NCBI GenBank assembly: GCA_040776805.1
Contig: JAXGZS010000004.1
Span: 186,001 to 250,000 of the forward strand
Length of the DNA stretch: 64,000 nucleotides
Origin: UBA7702 sp040776805
GTDB taxonomy: Bacteria; Bacillota; Dehalobacteriia; UBA7702
Reading direction: 5' to 3'
In this document: positions 37,021 to 45,221 of the stretch, piece by piece
Position numbering within the stretch: the stretch's first letter is position 1
Layout: each line of letters starts with the position of its first letter
Translations under genes and position numbers: made by a program
The notes under the pieces: generated by a model
The model's input: only the letters and a program-made list of their open reading frames with translations
Database searches by the model: none
What the model was told of the DNA's origin: nothing

Positions 37021-37054
37021 ATCACAATTGCAGGACAATGCCTGCAATTGTGAT
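37021..37054 (-). other. Perfect 14-bp inverted repeat between pilin and sortase genes
   Basis: ATCACAATTGCAGG (37021-37034) and CCTGCAATTGTGAT (37041-37054) are perfect complements around ACAATG. No T-run follows on the transcribed strand. It lies between the pilin stop (37101) and the sortase ribosome site and may be an mRNA processing element or attenuator that keeps sortase below pilin. Confidence 0.65.
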
Positions 37055-37100
37055 ATAAGTATCGTCCATGATGGAAATGGAGTGGATCAAAAAACATTAC

Positions 37101-38555
37101 TTAATTATTTGTTTGTCTTTTTTTTTTCGCGGACATCACCATGATCGTGGCGGCAATGACCATGACCAGCAAGCCGATGATGGTGAAAACCCAAGTGCCG
37201 ATACCGCCGGTTTGAGGCAGGTTGTAATTGCCTTTGGCGTTGGTGATGGTGGCCTTCACGAAACCTGCAGAATCAGAAGGCGAGTAAATGGCGCCGGCAG
37301 GAGATGCGTCGACGATACCGTCAACATTGTCATCGGTAATGGCGATGGTAATCGGTGTGTCGTCCAACACATAACCGGTAGCGGTTTTGGTTTCAACCAA
37401 GGTATAATTGCCGATATCAAGGCCTGACAAAAAAGCAAGGCCTTCGGTATTGGTGGTGATGGTGCCGATGGGAGTACCGGTAGCGGAAGCGCCCTTGTAA
37501 ACCGCAAATTCAACAGAGTTAAGCTTGATGTTATGATCGACAGAATCAACTTTTAAGACATGAAGTCCGTAAGTGTAAATTTTCTCGGTGTCGGCGACAT
37601 CATAGGTACCTTCACCGTAAGGATTGTTGCTGTATGTTAAGGTCGCGGTATTGGTATTGGCCATACCGACGCGGAGCGCATTGTTTACGGTGGCGGTATA
37701 GACGATGGTGATCGTAGAATAGGCTTTGATCTTATCATAGTCAAAGACCCATTCCGCACCGTTAGCGGTGTAAGCGTTCGAGGCAAGGGTAGTGCTGCCC
37801 GATTTTACACTGGACGTGCCGACAAAGGTAACGCCGGCAGGGAGGGTATCCCAAACCTTGAAGGCGGTATTGGTGGCGTCAGCCGGATAAGTGGGAACCG
37901 TAACGGTAACCGTATAGGTGACGGTATCACCAACGGCAACCTGAGGATCGTCAACTTCTTTTGCAATGGTGGGGATGCTTGCTTTGGCATCGACCACAGC
38001 CGTAGTATTGACATTGTGCTCGGCGTCGGGCTTGAAGGAAGCCGTCATAATCTGATAAACATAAGCCCCGGTGGAACTGCCGGTACCGAGAATCACGTAT
38101 TGGCCCATGCTCATACCATTAATCGTGCAGACACCGCCTGCGGCAGTACCGGTTTTAAATGCCGGAACCGATGTGGATTTCAGATAAGCCGCGAAACCGC
38201 CGAGAAAAGTCTTGATATCATCGGAATCATTCCCCCAGCCCTGGAAGGTACTTACCGAAAGACCAGCATAGGGGCTGCCGCTGGGAAGACTGGCAATGTA
38301 ACTGCTCGCCGCCGTTGACCAGGTATAGGTCACGTTATTGGTGACACTGTTGTAGTTCACATCAATGAGCCTGTAAACCGCGAAGCCGTCGTCAACATTG
38401 GCGGCGTTAATGGTCAGGACAAAGTTGCTGCCCGCGGTACTGATGGGAACCGTATCATCCACCGCGACAACCGCCGATAAGCCGGTTTGCAGCGCGAAAA
38501 ACATCACCAAAGCCGCAAACAGAAGGGATTTCATTTTAAACGAGAACTTTTTCAT
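37101..38555 (-). CDS. LPXTG-anchored major pilin with isopeptide domains
   Basis: The 484-residue protein begins with a signal peptide (MKKFSFKMKSLLFAALVMFF). It has a fimbrial D2-type isopeptide domain at about 190-320 (VGDTVTYTVTVTVPTYPADA, FKVWDTLPAGVTF), a Cna-B-type pilin domain at about 335-425 with the E-box YTLVETKTATGY, and the sorting signal LPQTG followed by a membrane helix and KKKR tail. It is the polymer subunit for the downstream class C sortase. No separate tip or basal pilin is seen. Confidence 0.93.
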   Translation of the reverse strand: MKKFSFKMKSLLFAALVMFFALQTGLSAVVAVDDTVPISTAGSNFVLTINAANVDDGFAVYRLIDVNYNSVTNNVTYTWSTAASSYIASLPSGSPYAGLSVSTFQGWGNDSDDIKTFLGGFAAYLKSTSVPAFKTGTAAGGVCTINGMSMGQYVILGTGSSTGAYVYQIMTASFKPDAEHNVNTTAVVDAKASIPTIAKEVDDPQVAVGDTVTYTVTVTVPTYPADATNTAFKVWDTLPAGVTFVGTSSVKSGSTTLASNAYTANGAEWVFDYDKIKAYSTITIVYTATVNNALRVGMANTNTATLTYSNNPYGEGTYDVADTEKIYTYGLHVLKVDSVDHNIKLNSVEFAVYKGASATGTPIGTITTNTEGLAFLSGLDIGNYTLVETKTATGYVLDDTPITIAITDDNVDGIVDASPAGAIYSPSDSAGFVKATITNAKGNYNLPQTGGIGTWVFTIIGLLVMVIAATIMVMSAKKKRQTNN

Positions 38556-39844
38556 ATGGACTCCTCTTTCTTAAATATACTTCTAAAAAATCTAAAACTA
38601 CTTTAATGAACTTCATTTTGCTTACTTACTTTTGCTTGCCTAATCCTTAACTTCCCTTAAACATTACTCCTCAAACAGATGCCCCCCTTTTTTCTTTGAC
38701 CACAATGGCCACCCTCCCCCAAAAAAAACATCCCTGCGGCTCTGGCGGCAATGGCAATCCATGCCGCGGCAGCCGACTTCCGACATATCCGATTTTCAAC
38801 TATGATCGGTTAACATCGTGCGCATCATCATTTCTAGTTCGTATCTATTTCGTAGGATGATGCGTGTTGTTTGCTTTTGTTATCGTTACTATTTGGTCGT
38901 TGCCGCCGGTGATCCTATGGTGTCGTATCAAATTAGCTCATACTCCGACGAAACGTAACTTTCTCTGAAAGCGTAAGTGCTATAGTTTAATTACTACCAA
39001 ATATACAACATAAATCCCGCGCCCGTCAATAACTGATTGCATACATCCTTTTTAGAATTGTCGCCGTCCTTTGCTGTGGCTTGGCGGCTGTGACACAAGG
39101 AGTGTGCAAACCTTCTTTTGAGGCGTTTCTTCCGTTACTATTTTTATATCTTGATCATCCATCTTTACCTGCGCTTAACCCATCAAGCCGCGGCTTTTAA
39201 AGGTATAAATGGCGCCCATGCCATAAGGACAAGAGCGCCTGCATACCCATTCACTGCGGACGTCTCTTCATGACACATCGTTACTGCAAAATTGCATCTG
39301 TCCCAATATTTTCTGCTCATTTACGTATCGTTAACAAGAAATGTATCAGTACGAGGAGTCGGGAATTTCAAAGAAACGATGTCACTATTAAGACGCCATA
39401 CATGATTTATGATTTCACCAATCATAGTGATAAAATCATTTATTATTAAAATCATTCAAACACATTCAAATTAGATACAAACTGTTAAATTCTTTGATTA
39501 GAATACATGCTACATCCTTCAGTGTATTTTGTCAATACCTATTTTAATAATAACACAAAAATTTATAATATATAACAATGATGGGATTATGAACGATCCT
39601 CTTTTACTTATAAAATCGACGAAAAATCCTTTTATCAACAATATTTATGAAGAAGCGAACCACATAGGAACCGTTTTTTTTATGATCATTTTTCTCTGCC
39701 GAAAAGAAGATGTGCAAAATTTTCATGTTGCCACCCGTCAGGCGCCACAATCGATGAAATGTTTGCGAGGAAGCCTGATTGATCGCAAGACCAATCCATT
39801 ATATGCCGTGAGAGCCCATGAAAGTACCCGAAAACGAGTTTTTT
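38556..39844. other. Long non-coding region upstream of the pilin gene
   Basis: About 1.3 kb without a convincing gene. A minus-strand promoter is at 39000-39029, giving a leader of some 440 bases. Within it CGCATCATC and GATGATGCG (near 38820-38864) can pair around a long loop. A 36-codon minus-strand frame (MDDQDIKIVTEETPQKK...) lies just upstream of that promoter near 39160, and a weak 105-codon plus-strand frame lies at 39529-39846; neither has a clear ribosome site or recognised family. Confidence 0.5.
39000..39029 (-). promoter_or_regulatory. Likely pilin operon promoter
   Basis: On the minus strand TTGACG (39029-39024) and TATATT (39005-39000) are 18 bases apart. It is the best sigma-A match upstream of the pilin gene. 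Confidence 0.55.
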
Positions 39845-39903
39845 AAAAAAAATAAGGACGTACCGCCCTACGTTTTTTAATACGTCTGCGGCACGTCCTT
39901 ATT
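39845..39903 (-). terminator. Terminator of tRNA-Arg(CCT)
   Basis: Arms 39851-39866 and 39888-39903 form a 16-bp stem with one G-U pair. On the minus strand a run of eight T follows. It begins five bases beyond the tRNA CCA. Confidence 0.85.
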
Positions 39904-39907
39904 TCTA

Positions 39908-39983
39908 TGGCGCCCCTAAGATGATTCGAACATCCGACACACGGTTTAGGAAACCGCTGCTCTATCCTCTGAGCTATAGGGGC
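39908..39983 (-). tRNA. tRNA-Arg (CCT)
   Basis: Acceptor GCCCCTA/TAGGGGC, D-arm GCTC...GAGC and anticodon loop TTCCTAA identify tRNA-Arg(CCT). CCA is encoded at 39910-39908. Confidence 0.95.
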
Positions 39984-40052
39984 CCCTGCTCTGATTTCAT
40001 TTTGTTTTTACAATGCGGCCTATATTAATTAGGAAAAGAATTAATGATGCAT

Positions 40053-40289
40053 TTAACGGATGAGATTGACTAATAAAATGACTCCGCTGATGCCGGCGAC
40101 AAAAGTAGAAGTCATAAACCAAAAATTCGCCATCATCATATCTTCATCCTTTTTCAACATTTCTTCCAGGTGTTTCCCTTTATATTCCCTGGTAATCCGC
40201 TCCACAAGGCGGTTTTTTTTACGCCGGTTGAAAATCATACCGGAAACACCGCAGACGAAAACAGTCAGGAGGATCATATAAAAAGCCAT
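40053..40289 (-). CDS. Small membrane protein of unknown function
   Basis: The 78-residue protein has membrane helices at both ends (MILLTVFVCGVSGMIF and TSTFVAGISGVILLVNLI) and a charged middle (RRKKNRLVERITREYKGKHL). GAGGAG lies seven bases before the ATG, and the gene starts three bases after the serS stop, so it is probably co-transcribed with serS. No family recognised. Confidence 0.7.
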   Translation of the reverse strand: MAFYMILLTVFVCGVSGMIFNRRKKNRLVERITREYKGKHLEEMLKKDEDMMMANFWFMTSTFVAGISGVILLVNLIR

Positions 40290-40292
40290 ATC

Positions 40293-41573
40293 TTACTCCT
40301 CTGCGCCGAGATACTCTGCGCCGCCCATATAGGGACACAATACCTGGGGAATCTTCACGTTGCCGTCGTTTGTCTGGTAATTTTCCAAAACAGCGGCGAC
40401 GGTGCGGCCAATGGCCACGCCGGAGCCATTCAGAGTATGAACGAATTCCGGTTTACTTTTGCCGTCGCGGCGGAAGCGGATGTTGGCCCGCCGGGCCTGA
40501 AAATCCTCAAAATTGCTGCAGGATGAGATTTCCCGATAGCAATGGAAGGAGGGCAGCCACACTTCGATATCATAGGTTTTCGCCGAGGAAAAACCGAGAT
40601 CGCCGCTGGACAGCGTCACAACACGATAGGGCAATTCAAGGAGCTGAAGCACGTGTTCGGCGTCAAGGGTGAGCTTTTCCAATTCAGCATAGGAATCTTC
40701 GGGGCGCACAAACTTTACCAGCTCAACTTTATTGAATTGGTGCTGACGGATGAGACCCCTGGTGTCGCGGCCGGCGGCGCCGGCTTCCGCCCGGAAACAG
40801 GCGCTATAGGCCGTAAAATATTGAGGCAGAATCTCGTTATCAAGGATCTCGTCACGATAAAAATTGGTAACGGGTACTTCGGCGGTGGGGATCAGATAAT
40901 AATCGGTACCCTCCACATGGAACATATCTTCGGCAAATTTCGGCAGTTGGCCGGTACCGGTCATGCTGGCGGAATTGGCCATAAAGGGAGGGAATACCTC
41001 TTCATAGCCGTGTTGTCCCGTATGGATATCAAGGAAAAAGTTGATGATGGCGCGTTCTAATTTCGCGCCCTTGCCGCGATAGAAAGTAAAGCGGGTACCG
41101 GTGACTTTCCCGGCCCGTTCCGCATCGAGAATCTTCAGATTTTCACCGATTTCCCAGTGGGGAAGGGGTTCAAAAGCAAAAGCTCTCGGCTCTCCCCAAC
41201 GACGAACCTCCAAATTATCCCCATCGTCTTTGCCGGTGGGGACGCTTTCGTGAGGAACATTGGGAAGAAAGAGCAATTCCTTTTTTAAGGCTTCTTCCAA
41301 AGCGCGAACCTCTTCTTCCGCCTCCTTGATGGATCCTTTCAATTGCTTCATTTCCGCCATCAGATCGTCGGTTGCCGCTCCCGTTTTTTTACGCTGACCA
41401 ACTTCTTTGGAAACAGCGTTATTCTTCGCCTTCATTTCTTCCATTTTGCCCAACGCGACGCGGCGTTTTTCGTCGATTTCCATAAATGAATCAAGGCTGC
41501 GGTTTAAATGACGGCGCCGCAGAGAATCTTCTACCAGCTCTTTGTTTTGGCGGACAAATTTTAAATCCAGCAT
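40293..41573 (-). CDS. serS: Seryl-tRNA synthetase
   Basis: The 426-residue enzyme charges tRNA-Ser with serine. The N-terminal coiled-coil arm (residues about 25-100) that contacts the long variable arm of tRNA-Ser is followed by the class II core: motif 2 region YFTAYSACFRAEAGAAGRDT, GLIRQHQFNKVELVKF, and motif 3 region LNGSGVAIGRTVAAVLENYQ. It is preceded by AAGGAGG and a T-box leader. Two tRNA-Ser genes are divergently encoded next door. Confidence 0.97.
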   Translation of the reverse strand: MLDLKFVRQNKELVEDSLRRRHLNRSLDSFMEIDEKRRVALGKMEEMKAKNNAVSKEVGQRKKTGAATDDLMAEMKQLKGSIKEAEEEVRALEEALKKELLFLPNVPHESVPTGKDDGDNLEVRRWGEPRAFAFEPLPHWEIGENLKILDAERAGKVTGTRFTFYRGKGAKLERAIINFFLDIHTGQHGYEEVFPPFMANSASMTGTGQLPKFAEDMFHVEGTDYYLIPTAEVPVTNFYRDEILDNEILPQYFTAYSACFRAEAGAAGRDTRGLIRQHQFNKVELVKFVRPEDSYAELEKLTLDAEHVLQLLELPYRVVTLSSGDLGFSSAKTYDIEVWLPSFHCYREISSCSNFEDFQARRANIRFRRDGKSKPEFVHTLNGSGVAIGRTVAAVLENYQTNDGNVKIPQVLCPYMGGAEYLGAEE

Positions 41574-41584
41574 GGAATTCCTCC

Positions 41585-41826
41585 TTATAAAAAACTCCGT
41601 TCCCTCAAAACAGGGACGGAGGACAAATGCCTTAGCCGTGGTGCCACCCTACTTGCCCTTTTGTAAAAAGGGCCGCTTCATAATCTTTTCACGGGGATCG
41701 GCCGCGGTACCGTAGCGTTAAGTGGAAAACGGAGCTTTGCCGCCGGTTTTCAGCGTTGCCGGCTCTCTTTGGACAAAGGATTCCGATGATTTCTTAACCA
41801 TACCGATCTTCAATCGTTAAAAGTAT
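41585..41826 (-). promoter_or_regulatory. Serine T-box leader of serS
   Basis: The minus strand contains AGAGAG in stem I, the T-box core AGGGTGGCACCACGG (near 41652-41640), and a terminator hairpin (41590-41620) with T-run. Uncharged tRNA-Ser should stabilise the antiterminator and turn serS on. A serine codon TCC at 41726-41724 is a candidate specifier, not verified by folding. Confidence 0.92.
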
Positions 41827-41850
41827 ATCACCTTAGCGATAAAAATGCAA
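41822..41850 (-). promoter_or_regulatory. serS promoter
   Basis: On the minus strand TTGCAT (41850-41845) and TATACT (41827-41822) are 17 bases apart, immediately upstream of the T-box leader. Confidence 0.75.
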
Positions 41851-41869
41851 GTTATCCCGTTGATTTTCC

Positions 41870-41898
41870 TTGACAATCCCAGACTGATTTGCTATAGT
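41870..41898 (+). promoter_or_regulatory. Promoter of the tRNA-Ser/Ser/Arg cluster
   Basis: TTGACA (41870-41875) and TATAGT (41893-41898) are 17 bases apart, 35 bases before the first tRNA. It is divergent from the serS promoter. Confidence 0.85.
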
Positions 41899-41933
41899 AT
41901 TTAGGTACCTTTGAGTACAACTCGGAGGGGTGT

Positions 41934-42013
41934 CCGAGTGGTTTAAGGAGGCGGTCTTGAAAACCGTTGAACCTTCGCGGGTTCCGTGGGTTCGAATCCC
42001 ACCCTCTCCGCCA
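41934..42013 (+). tRNA. tRNA-Ser (TGA)
   Basis: Long variable arm, acceptor GGAGGGG, anticodon TGA in CTTGAAA; CCA encoded. Confidence 0.95.
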
Positions 42014-42043
42014 AAAGACACCGGTATATTCAAAAATAAATGT

Positions 42044-42137
42044 GGAGAGTTGGCCGAGTCGGCTGAAGGCGCTCGCCTGCTAAGCGAGTATACGCATTAA
42101 ACGCGTATCGAGGGTTCGAATCCCTTGCTCTCCGCCA
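42044..42137 (+). tRNA. tRNA-Ser (GCT)
   Basis: Long variable arm (TACGCATTAAACGCGTA), acceptor GGAGAGT, anticodon GCT in CTGCTAA; CCA encoded. Confidence 0.95.
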
Positions 42138-42143
42138 TATTAT

Positions 42144-42220
42144 GTGCCAGTAGCTCAGCTGGATAGAGTGCTTGACTACGAATCAAGAGGTCGGGGGTTC
42201 GAATCCCTTCTGGCACGCCA
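42144..42220 (+). tRNA. tRNA-Arg (ACG)
   Basis: Acceptor GTGCCAG/CTGGCAC and anticodon ACG in CTACGAA. The ACG wobble A is normally deaminated to inosine. CCA is encoded. Confidence 0.95.
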
Positions 42221-42223
42221 AAG

Positions 42224-42258
42224 AAAAGATCCCATCCAACGGATGGGGTTTTTTCTTT
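42224..42258 (+). terminator. Terminator of the tRNA cluster
   Basis: CCCATCC (42231-42237) pairs with GGATGGG around AAC and is followed by a T-rich tail (TTTTTTCTTT). Confidence 0.85.
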
Positions 42259-42261
42259 GTA

Positions 42262-42320
42262 TATTATGTTCAGTAGGGATTCGAAGTTTATACCCTTTGG
42301 GTAAATCCCTTCTGGCACGA
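42262..42320 (+). pseudogene. Truncated copy of tRNA-Arg(ACG)
   Basis: After the terminator, TATTATGT-CAGTAG recalls the start of the tRNA with its upstream flank, and AATCCCTTCTGGCACG (42304-42319) is identical to the tRNA 3' end at 42202-42217. The anticodon arm is missing, so it cannot be functional. Confidence 0.6.
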
Positions 42321-42364
42321 CTCTGCTAAGCAATAGTATATCAGGCTTTCCTTTGAATTGCATT

Positions 42365-42557
42365 GTTCCGGAATTTCATGTTTGACCGCGCTCAAAACAA
42401 GATTAACGGTTTGCTCTGTTTTTGTCTTATATGTAACAATACTGTTGTCAAAGAGATCACGAATTACAGAAAGATAGAGAACACCTTGGGCAGTGTGGCT
42501 GTATGATATATCGGTTACTCATTTAGTATTTGGTTTGACGGCAACAAAATTGTGATC
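42365..42557 (-). pseudogene. IS3-family transposase (OrfB) fragment
   Basis: The minus strand reads HNFVAVKPNTK, then a TGA (42521-42519) where Trp is expected, then VTDISYSHTAQGVLYLSVIR and DLFDNSIVTYKTKTEQTVNL. This matches the DDE core of IS3/IS150-type OrfB (KPNxKWVTDI...GxLYLSVIxDLxxxxIV). Only about 60 codons remain, without ends or terminal repeats. It is a dead remnant. Confidence 0.75.
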
Positions 42558-42621
42558 CAATAGGGGATCCTATTTGTGGCTCTAACTCTTTCATATCTTT
42601 CCAGTTTCTTTTCATAAAACT

Positions 42622-42659
42622 GCCTCCCTTCGTCGTTTTATTATCCTACGAAGGGAGGC
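42622..42659. terminator. Hairpin downstream of the phospholipase gene, probable terminator
   Basis: GCCTCCCTTCG (42622-42632) and CGAAGGGAGGC (42649-42659) are perfect complements around a 16-base AT-rich loop. It lies 74 bases past the phospholipase stop. The T-run after it on either strand is short, so termination is likely rather than certain. Confidence 0.5.
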
Positions 42660-42732
42660 TCTTTTGCAATGTCTTTTTTCCCTGGGGCAGTTCACAGTTG
42701 GCCGGAGCTTTTCTTTGCCGTATTATTGCCAA

Positions 42733-43938
42733 TTATACTTGTTGCAGACCACTTACGGGTATATTATAGGTCACGTTTTTCAACCATTGGTTGATTGTAG
42801 AATCAATCACGCGGGTCCCTTGTACAAAAACTTGGATTCGCTCTGGCTTCCAGTCATCCTGTATAAGGTATTTGGCCTTTCTTACCCATACATTAGTCAC
42901 TTGTGAGGGATCAAAATTGGGATCCGTGATCTCGAATTCATAGGAGCCCACTGAACCGACGGTAAAGTCATCACCGGGCAGGTCGCAACTGAACTCTACA
43001 CTTTCACCGTTTGCCATTGACATGCCGAAATAGACATAGTCATCCGTTCCCGCATAGCGCTCATCGGCAATATTGATGACCACATGGAATTTTCCGATGG
43101 GAGCGGTAAGCGGTTGGCTTCCATAAGTGACTTCCGTCAAAAAACGGTAAACGACGCTGGCCATACCAATCTGAGCATTAGAGAGACAGTTAGCGGTTGC
43201 GGTGTCCCAATCTTCCCAGGAGTTTGATGCCAGTACCATGTTTCTGTATTGGTAGGCAAAGGTAGCATATTTCACGGACTGCAGATGCAGAAAATCACTT
43301 AGATTATTATCACTATATACGGTGTATTCCGAAAGATCGCTTCCCATAGAGGTAAGCAGATAGTTGTTTTTGATGGTTTCCACGTATTGTTCATATTGAC
43401 TGTGATTATTGATGGGATCCACGGCAGTCAAATTGGCCGCATGATGCGGCTCGCATATATCCGCAAAATAGTGCGAAGCCTTTCCCAACAAATAGGCTGC
43501 TTCATTGTAGTCTCCTGAATGCCAGGCGCCGACAGCTTGGGCAACATAATTCCTGGTTTGGGATTCTGCTGTATCGTCTACTTTCGGTGCCGTATACCAA
43601 GCTGCTTCATAAGTAAAGTTCTTACCGGTGTAAGGGTTGTAAAAATGATCCTGATACTGGGCGTAGTCTCTTTCTTTTCCGACGATACCCCAGTCTGGGA
43701 TAATTGCACCCCGTTTGTAGGCGTCAAGATTGTTTTCCAAAATAATCAGATTGTTTAGAATGGCAGCATCTTGCGGCATATCGTTTTGGATCAGAGTAAG
43801 AGCCTGTACGGCAATGGTTTTGTGGGTATCCATTGTTGTCAGATCATTGGTACTATCCCAAGCCAGCAGTGGTTGGCTGAAAAGGAACAGACTAAACAAC
43901 ATTGCTCCACCAATCAGATACTTGATGCGTTTGATCAT
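42733..43938 (-). CDS. plc: Secreted zinc-dependent phospholipase C (alpha-toxin family)
   Basis: The 401-residue precursor has a signal peptide ending LLA before WDSTND. A free N-terminal Trp is a zinc ligand in this family. Other ligand positions are visible: His in MDTHKTIAV, Asp in AIIPDWG, QDHFYNPYTGKNF, and GKASHYFADICEPHHAANLT with ELxxx-type downstream Glu in QYEQYVE. The C-terminal PLAT/C2-like domain (AGTDDYVYFGM, DLPGDDFTVGS) binds membranes with calcium. Length and domain order match Clostridium perfringens alpha-toxin (about 398 residues). It should hydrolyse phosphatidylcholine outside the cell; toxicity cannot be judged from sequence. Confidence 0.92.
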   Translation of the reverse strand: MIKRIKYLIGGAMLFSLFLFSQPLLAWDSTNDLTTMDTHKTIAVQALTLIQNDMPQDAAILNNLIILENNLDAYKRGAIIPDWGIVGKERDYAQYQDHFYNPYTGKNFTYEAAWYTAPKVDDTAESQTRNYVAQAVGAWHSGDYNEAAYLLGKASHYFADICEPHHAANLTAVDPINNHSQYEQYVETIKNNYLLTSMGSDLSEYTVYSDNNLSDFLHLQSVKYATFAYQYRNMVLASNSWEDWDTATANCLSNAQIGMASVVYRFLTEVTYGSQPLTAPIGKFHVVINIADERYAGTDDYVYFGMSMANGESVEFSCDLPGDDFTVGSVGSYEFEITDPNFDPSQVTNVWVRKAKYLIQDDWKPERIQVFVQGTRVIDSTINQWLKNVTYNIPVSGLQQV

Positions 43939-43963
43939 AATTTATCTCCTTAAATCTATTTTT

Positions 43964-44085
43964 TTACCGTTCCGGTAAAAGAAAAACGTAGTTCAAAACG
44001 ATGGGCACAAAATAGACGGAGTGGGTTTTTTTGTTGTTTTGAAAGAACATAGCAATATTATAAATGATTTTGACATAAAAATCAA
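43964..44085 (-). promoter_or_regulatory. plc promoter with two dyads
   Basis: On the minus strand TTGATT (44085-44080) and TATAAT (44062-44057) are 17 bases apart. TGATTTT-GACAT-AAAAATCA forms a dyad over the -35/spacer, and TTTACCG-TTC-CGGTAAA forms another in the leader near 43964-43980, just before AAGGAG. Both are candidate operators. Confidence 0.6.
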
Positions 44086-44286
44086 TGTTAAAACAAAAAA
44101 TTGACAAATAACAGCCGAAAGAGTAAAGAATAAAATTATTTAGCCTGGCGTTACCGCTTGATCCGCGAACGCTGAAAGAGAGCAGAACAATGTGTCGTTT
44201 GCACCTTGATTTAATGTAGAATGTTGATTTAAACACAATGTTTATTGTATATCAAAGTCAAAGCCCGAGACAGGCGCTCCGCGGGA

Positions 44287-44394
44287 TGGATTTCGGTCAC
44301 GGAGGAAGCACCGAAAGATGATGTCGAGGTGATCTTGTGCACTCCGGACGGATCAATCTGGAAGGGTATCTATCGTCACGGCTCTTGGTATCGT
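44287..44394 (+). pseudogene. DUF551-like fragment
   Basis: The frame reads WISVTEEAPKDDVEVILCTP and DGSIWKGIYRHGSWYR, the N-terminal half of a DUF551 domain often seen in phages. It has no ribosome site of its own and continues in frame, without stop, into the VanZ-like gene, but composition changes sharply after residue 50. Most likely a leftover of a mobile element. Confidence 0.5.
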
Positions 44395-44583
44395 ATGCTA
44401 TATTTTCCGTTCAATGAGTCCATTTTAAATGAAGCGGATGCTCCACAAAATCCGGTCTTTTCTGACGATGGGTTTTTCTTTGGCTTCGGGGGTATATTCG
44501 AAGTCAGAATTAATAGATTATTAACAAAATCAACAAATAAAAACGTTATAATGAATGGAAACTGCAAAAAAATCGGAGATTCT

Positions 44584-45081
44584 ATGAGTAAAAGGAACCA
44601 GCCATATCTCACCGCCTGTCTATTTGCCATATATTTATTGATCCTGCTCTGGGTCATCATCTTCAAACTAAAATTTTCCATTGATGATATCCCCTATTAC
44701 CGCAGCCTGAACCTGATTCCATTGCAGGGCTCGGCCTACGGCCAGATCTCGGCGGAAGTGAAAAGCAACGTCTTTATCTTCATCCCCTTCGGCCTCTATC
44801 TGACCATGCTGAAGGGCAACTGGTCCTTCCTTAAAAAGACTTTTGCCATGGCCGGTGTGAGCCTAACGTTCGAAGTAACCCAGTACGTCCTCGCCATCGG
44901 CGCCGCCGACATTACCGACGTCATCGGCAACACCCTCGGCGGGATCATCGGCATCGTTATTTATGCCGTTTTTTCCGCCTTTTTCAAAACAAAGACAAAC
45001 GCGATCCTCAACGGCCTCGCCCTGATCATCACCCTTTCGTGCGCTGCCTTCCTGGGGCTTTTATGGATTTATCCCGGGTAA
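44584..45081 (+). CDS. VanZ-like membrane protein
   Basis: The start at 44584 follows GGAGA and gives a 165-residue protein with four to five membrane helices. VanZ features include NLIPLQ, NVFIFIPFGLYL, FEVTQYVLAIGAADITDVIG and NTLGG. VanZ relatives are linked to low-level teicoplanin tolerance in some species, but most have unknown roles. The open frame extends upstream through the DUF551-like fragment. A terminator follows. Confidence 0.85.
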   Translation: MSKRNQPYLTACLFAIYLLILLWVIIFKLKFSIDDIPYYRSLNLIPLQGSAYGQISAEVKSNVFIFIPFGLYLTMLKGNWSFLKKTFAMAGVSLTFEVTQYVLAIGAADITDVIGNTLGGIIGIVIYAVFSAFFKTKTNAILNGLALIITLSCAAFLGLLWIYPG

Positions 45082-45116
45082 TAGAACAGTGGCGATATGC
45101 GGTTCTCCAACACATT

Positions 45117-45147
45117 AAGACGAAACGAAAATCGTTTCGTCTTTTTT
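45117..45147 (+). terminator. Terminator after the VanZ-like gene
   Basis: AAGACGAAACG and CGTTTCGTCTT pair around AAAAT and are followed by TTTTTT. Confidence 0.9.
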
Positions 45148-45157
45148 GTAAAAAACA

Positions 45158-45221
45158 TTGACAAATATATCGGCAGCCGTTATACTTACATCGTCAAATG
45201 ATATAACGGGAGACGATATAT
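45158..45221 (+). promoter_or_regulatory. padR promoter and candidate autoregulatory operator
   Basis: TTGACA (45158-45163) and TATACT (45181-45186) are 17 bases apart. Inverted repeats ATATATCG/CGATATAT (45165-45172, 45214-45221) and ATCGTC/GACGAT (45190-45195, 45212-45217) flank the start point, as expected for PadR autorepression. Confidence 0.7.

Noticed and set aside
39529..39846. Plus-strand frame of 105 codons before tRNA-Arg
   Set aside because: No convincing ribosome site or family; its end lies against the tRNA terminator. It cannot be excluded as a real but unknown gene.
42202..42319. Direct repeat of the tRNA-Arg end as an attL/attR pair of an integrated element
   Set aside because: Only about 100 bases lie between the repeats, with no integrase, so it cannot bound a present element; treated as a scar or broken tRNA copy.
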